Position numbers and translations under genes: made by a program
Shown: positions 33,849 through 42,906 of the stretch, one piece after another
How the letters are laid out: each line of letters begins with the position of its first letter
Position numbering within the stretch: the stretch's first letter is position 1
The notes under the pieces: model-generated
Told to the model about the DNA's origin: nothing
Database searches by the model: none
The model's input: only the letters and a program-made list of their open reading frames with translations
NCBI GenBank assembly: GCA_903920865.1
Contig: CAIXNN010000076.1
Location: 1-56,893 of the forward strand
DNA from: an uncultured Actinomycetes bacterium
GTDB taxonomy: Bacteria; Actinomycetota; Actinomycetes; UBA12327
Reading direction: 5' to 3'
DNA length: 56,893 nucleotides

Positions 33849-34955
33849 ATGACCTTAGATTTCGCTCGAACGCAGTCGAGCGCTCGCCTTTCGGATTCTG
33901 AGCGAGAGGCCATTTTGGCTGACCCGGGTTTTGGGCAGTACTTCACGGACCACATGATCCAGATTAAGTGGAGTGCGGATCAAGGTTGGCATGATGCAGC
34001 CTTGGTGCCTTATGGTCCGATCGCCCTCGATCCTGCAACCAATTCAATTCACTACGGGCAGTCAATCTTTGAAGGATTAAAGGCTTACCGTCAAACCGAT
34101 GGCTCTATTGCCACCTTCCGCCCACTAGAGAATGCGCGACGGTTTCAACGCAGTGCAGCACGCCTTGCCATGCCTGCGCTACCCGAAGAAGATTTTATTA
34201 GGGCTATTGAAATCTTGGTTGAGGTCGATCAAGCCTGGGTTCCTGACGACATTGAAAAGGCGCTGTATTTGCGACCCTTTATGTTTTCCACTGAGGTTGG
34301 ACTGGGTGTGCGACCAGGCAATGAGTATTTGTTCTTGCTGATTGCTTCTCCAGCCGGCGCCTATTTCCCGCGCGGGATACATCCGGTCAATGTGTGGCTG
34401 TCCAAGGAGTATGTCCGGGCAGCTCCAGGTGGTACGGGTGAGGCCAAGTGCGCGGGCAACTATGCAGCGTCCTTGATTGCGCAGGCGCAAGCAATTGACA
34501 ACGGCTGTGACCAGGTGGTCTGGCTCGATGCCATAGAGCGTTATTGGATTGAGGAAATGGGGGGTATGAACTTGTACTTCGTTCATGGTTCCGGGGATTC
34601 GGCACATATTTCCACTCCGCCTTTAACCGGTTCTCTATTGCCAGGTGTAACTCGTGACTCGTTGCTCCAAGTTGCCAAAGATTTGGGATATTCGGTTGCC
34701 GAAGAGCGCATCAATGTCGATCAGTGGCGTGAGGGTAATGCCTCTGGCGAGATTAGCGAAGTTTTCGCTTGTGGCACAGCAGCGGTTATCACCCCCGTTG
34801 GGCATGTCAAGTCCACGGATGCGAACTGGACTGTGGCTGGTGGTCAAACTGGGCAAGTCACGCTTGAACTGCGTGACCAACTCTTGCAAATTCAGCATGG
34901 GTCGATTGCGGACAGCCATAACTGGATGTATCAACTCGTCCCACCATCAGCCTAA
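33849..34955 (+). CDS. ilvE: Branched-chain amino acid aminotransferase
   Basis: PLP enzyme for the last step of valine, leucine and isoleucine synthesis, transferring the amino group from glutamate. The 368-residue protein is a class IV aminotransferase: [14 protein letters not shown] near the N-terminus, the PLP lysine in [12 protein letters not shown], and [11 protein letters not shown] followed by [24 protein letters not shown] is typical of the larger actinobacterial and mammalian type. It completes the pathway coded by the preceding genes. Confidence 0.96.
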   Translation: MTLDFARTQSSARLSDSEREAILADPGFGQYFTDHMIQIKWSADQGWHDAALVPYGPIALDPATNSIHYGQSIFEGLKAYRQTDGSIATFRPLENARRFQRSAARLAMPALPEEDFIRAIEILVEVDQAWVPDDIEKALYLRPFMFSTEVGLGVRPGNEYLFLLIASPAGAYFPRGIHPVNVWLSKEYVRAAPGGTGEAKCAGNYAASLIAQAQAIDNGCDQVVWLDAIERYWIEEMGGMNLYFVHGSGDSAHISTPPLTGSLLPGVTRDSLLQVAKDLGYSVAEERINVDQWREGNASGEISEVFACGTAAVITPVGHVKSTDANWTVAGGQTGQVTLELRDQLLQIQHGSIADSHNWMYQLVPPSA

Positions 34956-34995
34956 AGATTTTTTATCGTCACCACCTAGTTGCAGGAGGCTGTGA

Positions 34996-35775
34996 GTGAG
35001 GATCGCTCGCTTTTCCTTTGAAGGCGCTGTTGGTTATGGCGTAGTTGAGGGCGACCCAGCTGGCCCGCTTGAAGCCCTTGAACTTGGCATTATCAAGGCT
35101 CACCCTTTTGGGGAGATTGAACTCACGGGACAGCGGTTACCCTTGCCAGCTGTTCGCTTGTTGTCGCCGGTATTGCCGAGCAAGATTTGTGCATTTGGTC
35201 GCACCTATGCCGAGCATGCTGCGGAGTTGGGCAATGAGGTGGCCAAAGAGCCGCTGATGTTCCTCAAGCCTTCAACCTCAGTGGTTGGCCCGGGCGATGT
35301 CATTCGCCTACCTGCAATCTCTAGCGATGTTCAGCACGAAGCAGAGCTGGCAGTGGTCATTGGGAGTTTGTGTAAAGACGTGGTTGCTCAGCGAGCCCAT
35401 GAGGTAATCCTTGGGTATACCTGTGCAAACGATGTCACAGCTCGCGATCTACAACGTAGCGATGGGCAGTGGTCTCGCGCGAAAGGTTTCGACACGTTTT
35501 GCCCGCTAGGTCCATGGATCGAAACCGACTTAGATCCTAAGGATCTAGCGATCTCATGTCACATTGATGATCGGGTAGCTCAAGAGGGCCGCACGAGCGA
35601 AATGGTTTTCTCTATTGCTGAGTTGGTGGCCTACACCTCCAGTGTGATGACTTTGCTCCCAGGCGATGTGATTTTGACTGGGACCCCAGCAGGGGTTTCG
35701 ACTCTGCATGCAGGGGATACCGTTGAGGTGCGAATCGAAGGTATTGGCTCCTTGATTAACTCAGTGGCTAACTAG
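34996..35775 (+). CDS. Fumarylacetoacetate hydrolase family protein
   Basis: A 259-residue metal-dependent enzyme of the FAH superfamily, which includes hydrolases, isomerases and acylpyruvases. The start is GTG 34996 after a strong AGGAGG. Typical motifs are GRTYAEHAAELG, PLMFLKPSTSVVGPGD, the metal-site glutamates in EAELAVVIG, and GDVILTGTPAGV at the C-terminus. The same kind of gene (Rv2993c) lies between leuB and gltX in M. tuberculosis, so the position is conserved although no link to either is known. Substrate cannot be assigned. Confidence 0.9.
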   Translation: MRIARFSFEGAVGYGVVEGDPAGPLEALELGIIKAHPFGEIELTGQRLPLPAVRLLSPVLPSKICAFGRTYAEHAAELGNEVAKEPLMFLKPSTSVVGPGDVIRLPAISSDVQHEAELAVVIGSLCKDVVAQRAHEVILGYTCANDVTARDLQRSDGQWSRAKGFDTFCPLGPWIETDLDPKDLAISCHIDDRVAQEGRTSEMVFSIAELVAYTSSVMTLLPGDVILTGTPAGVSTLHAGDTVEVRIEGIGSLINSVAN

Positions 35776-35778
35776 GAT

Positions 35779-37272
35779 GTGGCAGTGAGAACATCTGCAG
35801 TTCGTGTCCGCTTTTGCCCTTCACCTACTGGTAATCCGCACGTTGGTTTGGTGCGTACGGCGCTCTTCAATTGGGCCTTTGCCCGACACCATGGTGGAAC
35901 CTTTGTTTTCCGCATTGAAGACACCGATTCAGCCCGCGACAGTCAGGACAGTTACGAGGCGTTACTGGACACTTTGCGCTGGCTCGGTCTGAACTGGGAT
36001 GAGGGTCCCGAGGTTGGCGGACCGCACGAGCCTTACCGTCAGAGCCAACGGCTGGAGATTTATCACGATGTGGCGCAGCGATTGCTGGCAGCCGGGCTTG
36101 CTTACGAGTCATTTTCCACGCCTGAGGAAGTTGAAGAACGTAGAAAAGCCAATGGCCAGGACCCAAAACTGGGTTATGACAACTTTGATCGAACACTGAC
36201 CAACGAAGACAAGGAACAGTTTAGATCTCAGGGGCGTAATCCGGTCCTTCGATTAATGATGCCCACTGAGGACATCACGGTCGATGACCTTGTACGCGGT
36301 GAAATTCGTTTTCCGCACGGATCCATTCCGGACTTCGTCATTGTCCGGGGAAATGGCGAGCCCCTCTACACGTTGGTCAATCCAGTCGATGACATTTTGA
36401 TGCAGATCACTCACGTGCTTCGAGGCGAAGACTTGCTCTCATCGACACCGCGGCAGGTCGCCATGTATAAAGCGCTAGAGGCCATTGGAATTGGCGATGG
36501 CGTTCAGCCGACCTTTGGACACTTGCCCTACGTGATGGGGCAAGGAAACAAGAAGCTCAGCAAGCGAGACCCAGAGTCCTCAATCGGGTTTTACCGAGAA
36601 CAGGGTTTCATTCCTGAGGGCTTGTTGAACTACCTGTCTCTTTTAGGCTGGTCCTTAAGTGAGGACGAGGACATCTTTTCCCTCGATGAGATGGTCAAGG
36701 CTTTTGAGATTTCGCGAGTCAACGCCAATCCTGCGCGATTTGATTTGAAAAAGGCCGAAGCAATCAACTCCACCCACATTCGCCAGCTCGCCCCCGCAGA
36801 TTTCCAGCAGCGCACTGTTGATCGGCTTATTCACGACGGCATACTTCCCGCTTCACCAAGCCGTGAGCAGGATGAATGTGCCAGAAGCGCGGCCTTGTTG
36901 ATCCAGGAGCGGATCGGATTGCTCAGCGAAGTCGGATCAATGGTGGGATTCCTCTTCGTATCCGATGCTGAATTTGATTTTGATGCCGGATCTGCAAAAA
37001 AGGCTTTGGGCGAACCATCACACGCTGTTCTTGACGCGGCCATGCAGGCCATCGAAGCGCTGCCCGATTTCACGACGGCTTCAATTGAAGACGCATTGCG
37101 CTCGGTGCTGCTAGAGAAGATGGAACTCAAGCCAAAGACAGCCTTTGCTCCGCTTCGCGTGGCCGTGACCGGTCAATTAGTTTCCCCACCACTTTTTGAA
37201 TCAATGGAACTATTAGGTCGAAGCAGTGTTTTGCACCGAATATCGCGAGCGAGGAACTTTCCAGACCAGTGA
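35779..37272 (+). CDS. gltX: Glutamyl-tRNA synthetase
   Basis: Charges tRNA-Glu with glutamate. With GatCAB in the same genome it is expected to charge tRNA-Gln too (non-discriminating type), which is an inference. The 497-residue class I enzyme has the HIGH-equivalent in [14 protein letters not shown], the KMSKS-equivalent KKLSKRD and the FRIEDTD motif. The start is GTG 35779, or GTG 35785 two codons later, which is better spaced from AGGA. Its stop overlaps the next gene. The tRNAs it uses are encoded about 1 kb downstream. Confidence 0.97.
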   Translation: MAVRTSAVRVRFCPSPTGNPHVGLVRTALFNWAFARHHGGTFVFRIEDTDSARDSQDSYEALLDTLRWLGLNWDEGPEVGGPHEPYRQSQRLEIYHDVAQRLLAAGLAYESFSTPEEVEERRKANGQDPKLGYDNFDRTLTNEDKEQFRSQGRNPVLRLMMPTEDITVDDLVRGEIRFPHGSIPDFVIVRGNGEPLYTLVNPVDDILMQITHVLRGEDLLSSTPRQVAMYKALEAIGIGDGVQPTFGHLPYVMGQGNKKLSKRDPESSIGFYREQGFIPEGLLNYLSLLGWSLSEDEDIFSLDEMVKAFEISRVNANPARFDLKKAEAINSTHIRQLAPADFQQRTVDRLIHDGILPASPSREQDECARSAALLIQERIGLLSEVGSMVGFLFVSDAEFDFDAGSAKKALGEPSHAVLDAAMQAIEALPDFTTASIEDALRSVLLEKMELKPKTAFAPLRVAVTGQLVSPPLFESMELLGRSSVLHRISRARNFPDQ

Positions 37273-38228
37273 GTGATGTGGGAATCGATGCGCAGGCGGG
37301 TCAGTTGCCCACTCAACCTCAGATTGCCCCTGCGCTCTACCTGCAACTCCTACGAAGTGCGAACTATCGGTGGTGGCGCCCGTTAGCTGGCATAGCAGTC
37401 TTTGTTGGAACGTATCTGAACATTCTTCTGGCCTTGTTCATCCTGCCTGGAGTTGTTTACGTCACGCTCAGTTCCAATACGCAGATCCTGCAGGATGCTG
37501 GGTCCCCGCTGATCTTCTTGCTCACGAACCTGAGCTTGGCCCTATTGATTCCGTGCGCGATGTTTGCGGTTTGGGCTGCCCATCGAGTCAACCCAGGAAT
37601 CCTTGCTTCGGTAACCGGCAGATTTAGGTGGGGCTGGTTTGCTAAGTGCTTTGGGCTCGCGGTGCTGTTAATCAGCGCCACTGCGGTTATTTCTTCGTTG
37701 ACTGATTCTGGTTCAACACCTGAGCACACGGCAAGCTCAACGGGAACCTTCATTACCTTGAGTCTGATTATCGTTTTAACTACGCCACTGCAGGCCGCCG
37801 GTGAGGAGTTTGCCTTCCGTGGCTACCTAGGCCAAGCCATTGGCGCCTGGGTCAAGTTCCCCATTGTTTCGATGATCATCACCTCAACTGCGTTTGCACT
37901 GGCTCATGGTGGGCAAAGTGCCCCGCTGTTTCTCGATCGATTTGGATTCGGGATGGTGGCGGCCTACTTGGTCCTTCGTACCGGTGGCTTAGAGGTTTCG
38001 ATTGCACTGCATACGGTGAATAATCTTGCCGCCCTATTGACCGCTGCGGCCTTTAGCGATTTTTCTTCCCAGCTCGTCTCGCCCGATGCCCCCTGGGCCT
38101 TGATCGGGTTCGATGTTATTGAGCTAGCCATCTTTGTTGTCATCATTGAAGTAATGCGGAGCAGGGGCCTAAAGCGCGGTCAGTTGCAAACTCGTGGGAA
38201 CCCAACCGCGACGACGAAGGCCACCTAG
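37269..38228 (+). CDS. CPBP-family intramembrane metalloprotease
   Basis: A 319-residue integral membrane protein with about eight hydrophobic segments. It carries the three CPBP/Abi motifs in order: E179-E-x3-R184 in [15 protein letters not shown] and HTVNN, whose glutamates and histidines form the active site of Rce1-like glutamic/metal proteases. Members process prenylated or leader peptides or serve as immunity proteins; here the substrate is unknown. The GTG start overlaps the gltX stop (GTGA), implying translational coupling. The C-terminus is cytoplasmic, basic and Thr-rich. Confidence 0.88.
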   Translation: MSDVGIDAQAGQLPTQPQIAPALYLQLLRSANYRWWRPLAGIAVFVGTYLNILLALFILPGVVYVTLSSNTQILQDAGSPLIFLLTNLSLALLIPCAMFAVWAAHRVNPGILASVTGRFRWGWFAKCFGLAVLLISATAVISSLTDSGSTPEHTASSTGTFITLSLIIVLTTPLQAAGEEFAFRGYLGQAIGAWVKFPIVSMIITSTAFALAHGGQSAPLFLDRFGFGMVAAYLVLRTGGLEVSIALHTVNNLAALLTAAAFSDFSSQLVSPDAPWALIGFDVIELAIFVVIIEVMRSRGLKRGQLQTRGNPTATTKAT

Positions 38229-38250
38229 CAACTTGTACACTTGCCGCTTG

Positions 38251-38273
38251 ACTAAAGATTCGCGATCTTTAGT
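38251..38273 (+). other. Nine-pair hairpin before tRNA-Gln
   Basis: Perfect inverted repeat ACTAAAGAT/ATCTTTAGT around TCGCG, 22 bases after the CPBP stop and eight bases before the tRNA. There is no T-run. It may end the gltX transcript or be a processing site. A TTGACT (-35-like) hexamer overlaps its left edge, but no matching -10 sits at a workable distance from the tRNA. Confidence 0.55.
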
Positions 38274-38280
38274 GAACCCA

Positions 38281-38352
38281 TGGGGTATGGGGTAATTGGC
38301 AGCCCAACTGGTTCTGGTCCAGTTAGTCTAGGTTCGAGTCCTGGTACCCCAG
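38281..38352 (+). tRNA. tRNA-Gln (anticodon CTG)
   Basis: Cloverleaf read by eye. The acceptor stem is TGGGGTA/TACCCCA with discriminator G38352; a D-arm is present. The anticodon stem is ACTGG/CCAGT around the loop TTCTGGT, giving CTG at positions 34-36, and the T-stem is CTAGG/CCTGG around TTCGAGT. CCA is not encoded. It reads CAG codons; no TTG-anticodon Gln tRNA is seen in this window. Confidence 0.95.
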
Positions 38353-38421
38353 CGGAAACGTTGCTTGTGGTTCAGTCTGACTCCAAGCAAATAGTCCAAG
38401 TAAATGCTCTTTCGCATTTGC

Positions 38422-38494
38422 GGCCCCGTTGTGTAGCGGCCTAGCACGCCGCCCTCTCAAGGCGGTAGCGCGGGTTCGAATCCCGTCGGGGCTA
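38422..38494 (+). tRNA. tRNA-Glu (anticodon CTC)
   Basis: Acceptor stem GGCCCCG/CGGGGCT (first pair G-T) with discriminator A38494. Anticodon stem CCGCC/GGCGG around the loop CTCTCAA gives anticodon CTC. T-stem GCGGG/CCCGT with TTCGAAT. CCA is not encoded. It lies 69 bases after tRNA-Gln; a small hairpin AAATGC/GCATTT sits between them. A terminator follows. Confidence 0.95.
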
Positions 38495-38498
38495 CAAA

Positions 38499-38545
38499 AA
38501 AGAAAGCGATCTCATCGACGCCGATGTGGTCGCTTTTCTTTTTAT
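38499..38545 (+). terminator. Terminator after the tRNA pair, also usable on the opposite strand
   Basis: A-rich arm AAAGCGA pairs with TCGCTTT, with an inner CATCG/CGATG stem and ACGC loop, followed by TTTTCTTTTT. The A-run on the left gives a T-run on the other strand, so it can also end the convergent IclR-type gene, whose stop lies at 38542. Confidence 0.78.
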
Positions 38546-39261
38546 TGCGAATGCTCAGCGAGCAAGACCGTGACTTGTTTGGCTGCACGAGTAACAGCGG
38601 AAGCATGCAAGCGTCCAGGTGCGCGTGTCAATCGCTCGAGCGGTCCAGAGATACTAACCGCGGCGATGACTTTGCCATTTGGTCCGCGCACTGGAGCCGA
38701 TACCGAACCCACCCCAGATTCGCGCTCGCCGACCGACTGCGCCCAGCCGCGTCGACGCACTGCGCTGAGAATGCGAGCATCAAAGGCTGCTTCAGCAAGT
38801 CCTGCTTGAAGGGAATCTGCATCGTCCCAAGCCATCAGAATCTGAGCAGCTGAGCCTGCGTTCATAGCCAGCGCCGCACCGATAGGGACAGAATCGCGAA
38901 GTCCGCTGGCCCGCTCTGCTGCTGCTACACAAATGCGCTGGGTGCCTTGTTTGCGGTAGAGCTGTGCACTTTCTCCAGTTGAGTCGGCTAGGGCGCGCAA
39001 AATGGGGTCGGCAACTGAGATCAATAGGTCCTGACCTGTGGCGTTGGCCAATTCCAGACATCGCGGCCCAAGAACAAAACGGCCCTGCAGGTCTCGACTC
39101 ACTAGCCGGTGGTGTTCAAGTGCGGTAGCAAGGCGATGCGCTGTTGGTCGTGAAATGCCAGTGCTTGTCACTAAGTCGGCCAAAGTTTGGGGCCCGGCTT
39201 CTAGGGCAGCAAGTACAAGGGCTGCCTTGTCAATGACACCGACTCCGCTAGAGTTGTCCAT
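38542..39261 (-). CDS. IclR-family transcriptional regulator (LtbR/NdgR-like)
   Basis: A 239-residue regulator from ATG 39261; a start seven codons upstream is possible. Residues about 10-65 form the winged helix ([20 protein letters not shown]), and residues about 75-235 form the IclR effector domain ([63 protein letters not shown]-type segments). It is divergent from leuC. In C. glutamicum the same arrangement holds for LtbR, which represses leuB and leuCD; Streptomyces NdgR is related. The leucine role here is inferred from this arrangement. A 15-bp palindrome lies between the two genes. Confidence 0.92.
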   Translation of the reverse strand: MDNSSGVGVIDKAALVLAALEAGPQTLADLVTSTGISRPTAHRLATALEHHRLVSRDLQGRFVLGPRCLELANATGQDLLISVADPILRALADSTGESAQLYRKQGTQRICVAAAERASGLRDSVPIGAALAMNAGSAAQILMAWDDADSLQAGLAEAAFDARILSAVRRRGWAQSVGERESGVGSVSAPVRGPNGKVIAAVSISGPLERLTRAPGRLHASAVTRAAKQVTVLLAEHSQ

Positions 39262-39276
39262 GTATTGATATTGCCG

Positions 39277-39291
39277 TCTCAAATCCTGAGA
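39277..39291. promoter_or_regulatory. Candidate IclR-type operator between the regulator and leuC
   Basis: Perfect inverted repeat TCTCA-AATCC-TGAGA, centred in the 59-base gap between the regulator start (39261) and leuC start (39321). Symmetry, size and position fit a shared operator for both genes. It is seen once, so it is not tested against other sites. Confidence 0.5.
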
Positions 39292-39320
39292 TGCAAGCGC
39301 GACGCTTGAAAGAGGTTGTT

Positions 39321-40721
39321 ATGGCGCAAACATTGGCCGAGAAGGTCTGGGCTGACCACGTCGTTCGACGAGCTGAAGGCGAACCAGATCTGATCTATAT
39401 CGACCTTCACTTGACGCACGAAGTCACAAGTCCGCAAGCCTTTGATGGTTTGCGAGAGGCTGGTCGGCCGGTAAGGCGCAAGGATCTGACCATCGCCACC
39501 GAAGATCACAACGTCCCGACCACCGACATTGACAAGCCCATCGCAGATCCGATTAGCAATGCTCAGGTGCAGGCGCTGCGAGCCAATACAGCCGCGTTTG
39601 ATATTCCCATTTTTCCTCTTGGCAACATTGACCAAGGAATCGTGCACGTCGTAGGACCACAGCTGGGGCTGACTCAGCCAGGCATGACGGTGGTCTGTGG
39701 TGACTCGCATACAGCAACCCATGGGGCTTTTGGAGCCTTAGCTTTTGGGATCGGCACCAGTGAGGTTGAGCATGTCTTGGCCACCCAAACCTTGCCCTTG
39801 AAACCGTTTAAGACGATGTCGATCACGGTCAAGGGCGCTCTGCCGCCTGGCGTAACGGCCAAGGACCTAATCTTGAACATCATCGCCACCATCGGCACCG
39901 GTGGCGGCCAGGGCTATGTCATCGAATACCGCGGTGAGGCCATTGAGGCGCTATCAATGGAAGCCCGAATGACAGTGTGCAACATGTCTATTGAAGCTGG
40001 CGCTCGCGCTGGCATGATCGCGCCAGATCAAACAACCTTTGACTACTTGCAGGGTCGCGTGCATGCACCAAAGGGCGAACTTTGGGATGAAGCTGTGGCG
40101 TACTGGACATCGCTTCGCACCGATGACGACGCTACCTTTGACAAGGAAGTGGTCATTGACGCTTCTACACTTTCACCCTTTGTTACCTGGGGGACTAACC
40201 CGGGTCAAGGTGTCCCATTGTCGGCCACCGTTCCAAGCCCAGATGACTTTGATGATCCGGTTGATAAGTCCGCTGCCGAACGGGCCTTGGAATATATGGA
40301 CCTGACCGCTGGGACCCCCATGCGTGACATCGCGGTAGATGCGGTGTTTATCGGCTCATGTACCAATGGTCGCATTGAAGACTTACGCAGCGTGGCCTCA
40401 ATCTTGCAAGGACGCAAGGTGGCCGATTCAGTCACCATGTTGGTGGTTCCTGGATCAGTGCGGGTCCGACTCGAAGCAGAAGCTGAAGGCTTGGACAAAA
40501 TCTTCACCGCCGCTGGAGCTCAATGGCGCCATGCGGGCTGCTCGATGTGTATGGGCATGAACCCGGATTATCTTGATCCAGGTCAGCGCAGCGCTTCGAC
40601 TTCCAACCGAAACTTTGAAGGACGTCAAGGCCCTGGGGCTCGTACGCACCTTGTTTCGCCAGAAGTGGCAGCAGCCACCGCCGTTGCCGGTCGCCTGGCC
40701 TCACCTGCTGACCTGGCCTGA
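39321..40721 (+). CDS. leuC: 3-isopropylmalate dehydratase large subunit
   Basis: Isomerises 2-isopropylmalate to 3-isopropylmalate with LeuD, using a [4Fe-4S] cluster. The start is ATG 39321 after GAAAGAGG; an ATG ten codons upstream sits inside the palindrome region and is unlikely. The 466-residue protein has cluster cysteines Cys347 (GSCTNGR), Cys407 and Cys410 (AGCSMC), the same numbers as in E. coli Leu[15 protein letters not shown] and [20 protein letters not shown]-type motifs are present. It is followed 13 bases later by leuD. Confidence 0.97.
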   Translation: MAQTLAEKVWADHVVRRAEGEPDLIYIDLHLTHEVTSPQAFDGLREAGRPVRRKDLTIATEDHNVPTTDIDKPIADPISNAQVQALRANTAAFDIPIFPLGNIDQGIVHVVGPQLGLTQPGMTVVCGDSHTATHGAFGALAFGIGTSEVEHVLATQTLPLKPFKTMSITVKGALPPGVTAKDLILNIIATIGTGGGQGYVIEYRGEAIEALSMEARMTVCNMSIEAGARAGMIAPDQTTFDYLQGRVHAPKGELWDEAVAYWTSLRTDDDATFDKEVVIDASTLSPFVTWGTNPGQGVPLSATVPSPDDFDDPVDKSAAERALEYMDLTAGTPMRDIAVDAVFIGSCTNGRIEDLRSVASILQGRKVADSVTMLVVPGSVRVRLEAEAEGLDKIFTAAGAQWRHAGCSMCMGMNPDYLDPGQRSASTSNRNFEGRQGPGARTHLVSPEVAAATAVAGRLASPADLA

Positions 40722-40734
40722 AAGGAAATCTGAC

Positions 40735-41328
40735 ATGGAAAAATTCACCGTACATACCGGGACAGCAACGCCGCTTCGCCGCAGCAATGTCGACACCGAC
40801 CAGATCATTCCTGGCGAGTTTCTCAAGCGGATTTCTCGTCACGGTTACGAAGACGCTCTGTTTGCCGATTGGCGCAGTGAGCCTGAATTCGTGCTCAATC
40901 AATCCCAGTATGACGGCTCTACAATCTTGGTTGCAGGTCCTGAATTCGGCACTGGATCATCGCGCGAGCATGCTGTCTGGGCGCTGCAGGACTACGGATT
41001 CAAAGTGATCTTGTCCTCCCGATTCGCTGATATCTTCCGCGGAAACTCTGGCAAGGTGGGATTGCTCACTGCCCAAGTCGACCAGGTCGATGTAGAGGCA
41101 CTGTGGGATGCCATTGATGCAGACCCCAAGCTTTCGGTAGTGGTGGATTTGGAAAAGCGTGAGGTGCGTTGGTTAGACAGGGTCGCAGCCTTTGAAGTCG
41201 ATGACTATGTTCGCTGGCGGTTACTGGAGGGGCTTGATGACATCGGCATCACCCTGACGCATGAAGAAGATATCAAAGCCTTTGAAGCCAAGCGCGCCAA
41301 GTGGTTGCCAACAACAACATCTTCGTGA
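40735..41328 (+). CDS. leuD: 3-isopropylmalate dehydratase small subunit
   Basis: Small subunit of isopropylmalate isomerase, supplying the swivelling substrate-binding domain. The start is ATG 40735 after AAAGGAA; the frame is open upstream but overlaps leuC. The 197-residue protein has [26 protein letters not shown] and [12 protein letters not shown], the hallmark motifs. leuC-leuD-hup order is that of M. tuberculosis. Confidence 0.97.
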   Translation: MEKFTVHTGTATPLRRSNVDTDQIIPGEFLKRISRHGYEDALFADWRSEPEFVLNQSQYDGSTILVAGPEFGTGSSREHAVWALQDYGFKVILSSRFADIFRGNSGKVGLLTAQVDQVDVEALWDAIDADPKLSVVVDLEKREVRWLDRVAAFEVDDYVRWRLLEGLDDIGITLTHEEDIKAFEAKRAKWLPTTTSS

Positions 41329-41334
41329 GTCTTG

Positions 41335-42219
41335 GTGAGTCTTCGTTGGGATGGTCAGCACTACGCTGAAAATACCGGTCACCACCGCGCCTTTGATCAC
41401 GTCATCCTTGATCGCCTTGATCGCCTTGGTCGGCTTGACCATGATGGGGCCATACTCGATATTGGCTGCGGGGTAGGAAATTTCACACGCGGCCTGTGTG
41501 AGCTGGTGCCACAGGGTCAGGTTTTGGGTGTAGACGCTGACTCATCCATGATCGCAACTGCTCAACAAACCCAGACACAGGCACAGACCCAGGCACAAAC
41601 CCAGACTCAAACCCAGTCCCGAACCCAGTCCCAGCCTGGGGCCGATGGAGTAGCCCAATGTGAGCCGGAATTTGCGGTCTTACCTGCCCAATTGCTGGGC
41701 TCGATGATTGGCGAGCGGCAATTCGATGCCATCGTGTCAACGGCCTGTTTGCATTGGGTGCCACTTTCAGATCAGCCTGCCTTACTTTCGGATGCCTTTG
41801 CACTGCTCAAGCCAGGTGGAGTGTGGTGCGTGGAATTTGGTGGCCAGGGTCAACTAGCAGCGTTACGTGAGGTGCTCGATCCGCTTGCGCGCAGTCTGGG
41901 CGGCGCAGGTCCTGTGTGGTTTTTCCCCGATGCATCGACCTATGAGCAGCTTCTGATGCAAGCCGGCTTTATTCACGTCGGCGTTGAGCTTGTCCACCAA
42001 AGCCGGTCTATGCCCGATGAGGCAGCCCTTCGCAATCTTTTGACTTCACAGGTCTTAGTGGCTTATCAACCTAGCTTGCCGGCCGATGTTTGGGAGATCT
42101 TCGTTGAGAGCGCGTGCGAGCAAGTCATTGCCCAGCGCAAAACATCTGCCGGCGTGGCAACCGATCCTGACTTTGATGTGGACTATGTCCGCATCATCGC
42201 CCGAGCGGTTCACCCCTAA
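41335..42219 (+). CDS. Class I SAM-dependent methyltransferase with Gln/Thr repeat
   Basis: A 294-residue methyltransferase, probably acting on a small molecule. The start is GTG 41335 (TTG 41332 also possible), seven bases after the leuD stop. Motif I ILDIGCGVGNFTRGL and the acidic motif VLGVDADSSM bind SAM. The middle has FDAIVSTACLHWV and the motif LLKPGGVWCVEF. These resemble trans-aconitate 2-methyltransferase-type enzymes. Between motif II and the next strand is a 24-residue stretch of Gln, Thr, Ala and Ser (residues 77-100), which is not part of the fold. The HYAENTGHHRAFDHVI start is typical. Substrate unknown. Confidence 0.87.
   Translation: MSLRWDGQHYAENTGHHRAFDHVILDRLDRLGRLDHDGAILDIGCGVGNFTRGLCELVPQGQVLGVDADSSMIATAQQTQTQAQTQAQTQTQTQSRTQSQPGADGVAQCEPEFAVLPAQLLGSMIGERQFDAIVSTACLHWVPLSDQPALLSDAFALLKPGGVWCVEFGGQGQLAALREVLDPLARSLGGAGPVWFFPDASTYEQLLMQAGFIHVGVELVHQSRSMPDEAALRNLLTSQVLVAYQPSLPADVWEIFVESACEQVIAQRKTSAGVATDPDFDVDYVRIIARAVHP
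41563..41634 (+). repeat. In-frame hexanucleotide repeat (CAG/CAA-ACN) in the methyltransferase
   Basis: Twelve imperfect six-base units of the form CAR-RCN (for example CAGACA, CAGGCA, CAGACC, CAAACC, CAGTCC) read as Gln alternating with Thr, Ala or Ser, with one CGA in the last units. Unit boundaries follow the reading frame, so gain or loss of units keeps the frame. It is the only clear tandem repeat in the window apart from the hup tail. Confidence 0.88.
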
Positions 42220-42309
42220 TCCGCGTTGACGTCTCGTGCGTTCTTGGACTTATGCCCCTGAAATAGGGACTTTCTCTTTATGCCACACGGGTTTTCCGGC
42301 GCGTCACCC

Positions 42310-42339
42310 TTGAGTCCAGTGCGCTGTTGCGCCTAAGTT
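42310..42339 (+). promoter_or_regulatory. Candidate hup promoter
   Basis: TTGAGT (42310-42315), 18 bases, TAAGTT (42334-42339), both fair matches to housekeeping elements, 48 bases before the hup GTG in a 168-base gap. The rest of the gap (42220-42309) holds no gene that I can see. Confidence 0.42.
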
Positions 42340-42387
42340 GTGCGCCATAGGGAATCCGCCCGACTAATCCTTGGTAAGGGGACACAA

Positions 42388-42774
42388 GTGAACAAAGCTG
42401 AGCTAATCGAAGAGCTCGCATCAAAGACTGGCACCAGTAAGGGTGCCGCAGGCGATGCGCTTGAGGCTTTCATTGACATCATTCACCGCAATCTGGCTGC
42501 CGGCGAACCGGTTGTAATCACTGGGTTTGGCAAGTTTGAAGCCCGTGCCCGCGCTGCACGAACTGCGCGTAACCCTCAAACTGGCGCCATCGTGAAGGTC
42601 AAGAAGACCACCGTTCCTGTGTTCAAGGCCGGCGCTGACTTCAAGAAGATCGTTAGTGGCGAAAAGAAGTTGACCGCCAAGAAGGCCGCTCCAAAGAAGG
42701 CTGCAGCAAAGAAGGCGGCTCCAAAGAAGGCCGCTGCCAAGAAGACCGCCAAGAAGGCAACGAAGAAGCGTTAA
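42388..42774 (+). CDS. hup: HU-type nucleoid protein with lysine-rich tail
   Basis: Histone-like DNA-bending protein. The start chosen is GTG 42388, preceded by GGTAAGGGGA; the frame is open 16 codons further upstream. Residues 1 to about 90 are the HU fold (MNKAELIEELA, GFGKFEARARAARTARNPQTG, KAGADFKKIV). Residues about 95-128 are a tail of AAPKKAAAKK-like repeats ending KKTAKKATKKR, like the C-terminal domain of mycobacterial HupB and Streptomyces HupS. The tail is encoded by an imperfect repeat of AAG and GCN codons. A hairpin follows. Confidence 0.95.
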   Translation: MNKAELIEELASKTGTSKGAAGDALEAFIDIIHRNLAAGEPVVITGFGKFEARARAARTARNPQTGAIVKVKKTTVPVFKAGADFKKIVSGEKKLTAKKAAPKKAAAKKAAPKKAAAKKTAKKATKKR

Positions 42775-42844
42775 CTCGTAGGCAATTGTTTGAACCGTGC
42801 ATCCGGTGAACCAGCTTGGCTGGTGAGAACCAGAAGCGTCAGGA

Positions 42845-42876
42845 CTAAGGGGCTGGGGTCAAACCCGGCCCCTTAG
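42845..42876 (+). terminator. Strong hairpin terminator after hup
   Basis: Thirteen-pair stem from CTAAGGGGCTGGG to CCCGGCCCCTTAG with a six-base loop, including one T-G pair. There is no T-run, which is common for actinobacterial terminators. It lies 70 bases after hup and 30 bases before the convergent fbiD stop, so it can serve both. Confidence 0.65.
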
Positions 42877-42906
42877 TGCGCTCTGATGCGCAGGCCGGGG
42901 CTCAAC

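Noticed and set aside
38402-38419. Possible third RNA gene between the tRNAs
   Set aside because: AAATGC/GCATTT is a small hairpin only; no cloverleaf or anticodon arm can be drawn.
40573-40734. Open frame before leuD
   Set aside because: It overlaps the leuC coding region, and ATG 40735 has an AAAGGAA site and gives the family length.
41563-41634. CRISPR-like short repeats
   Set aside because: Units are six bases with no spacers and are in frame in a methyltransferase, so it is a coding microsatellite.
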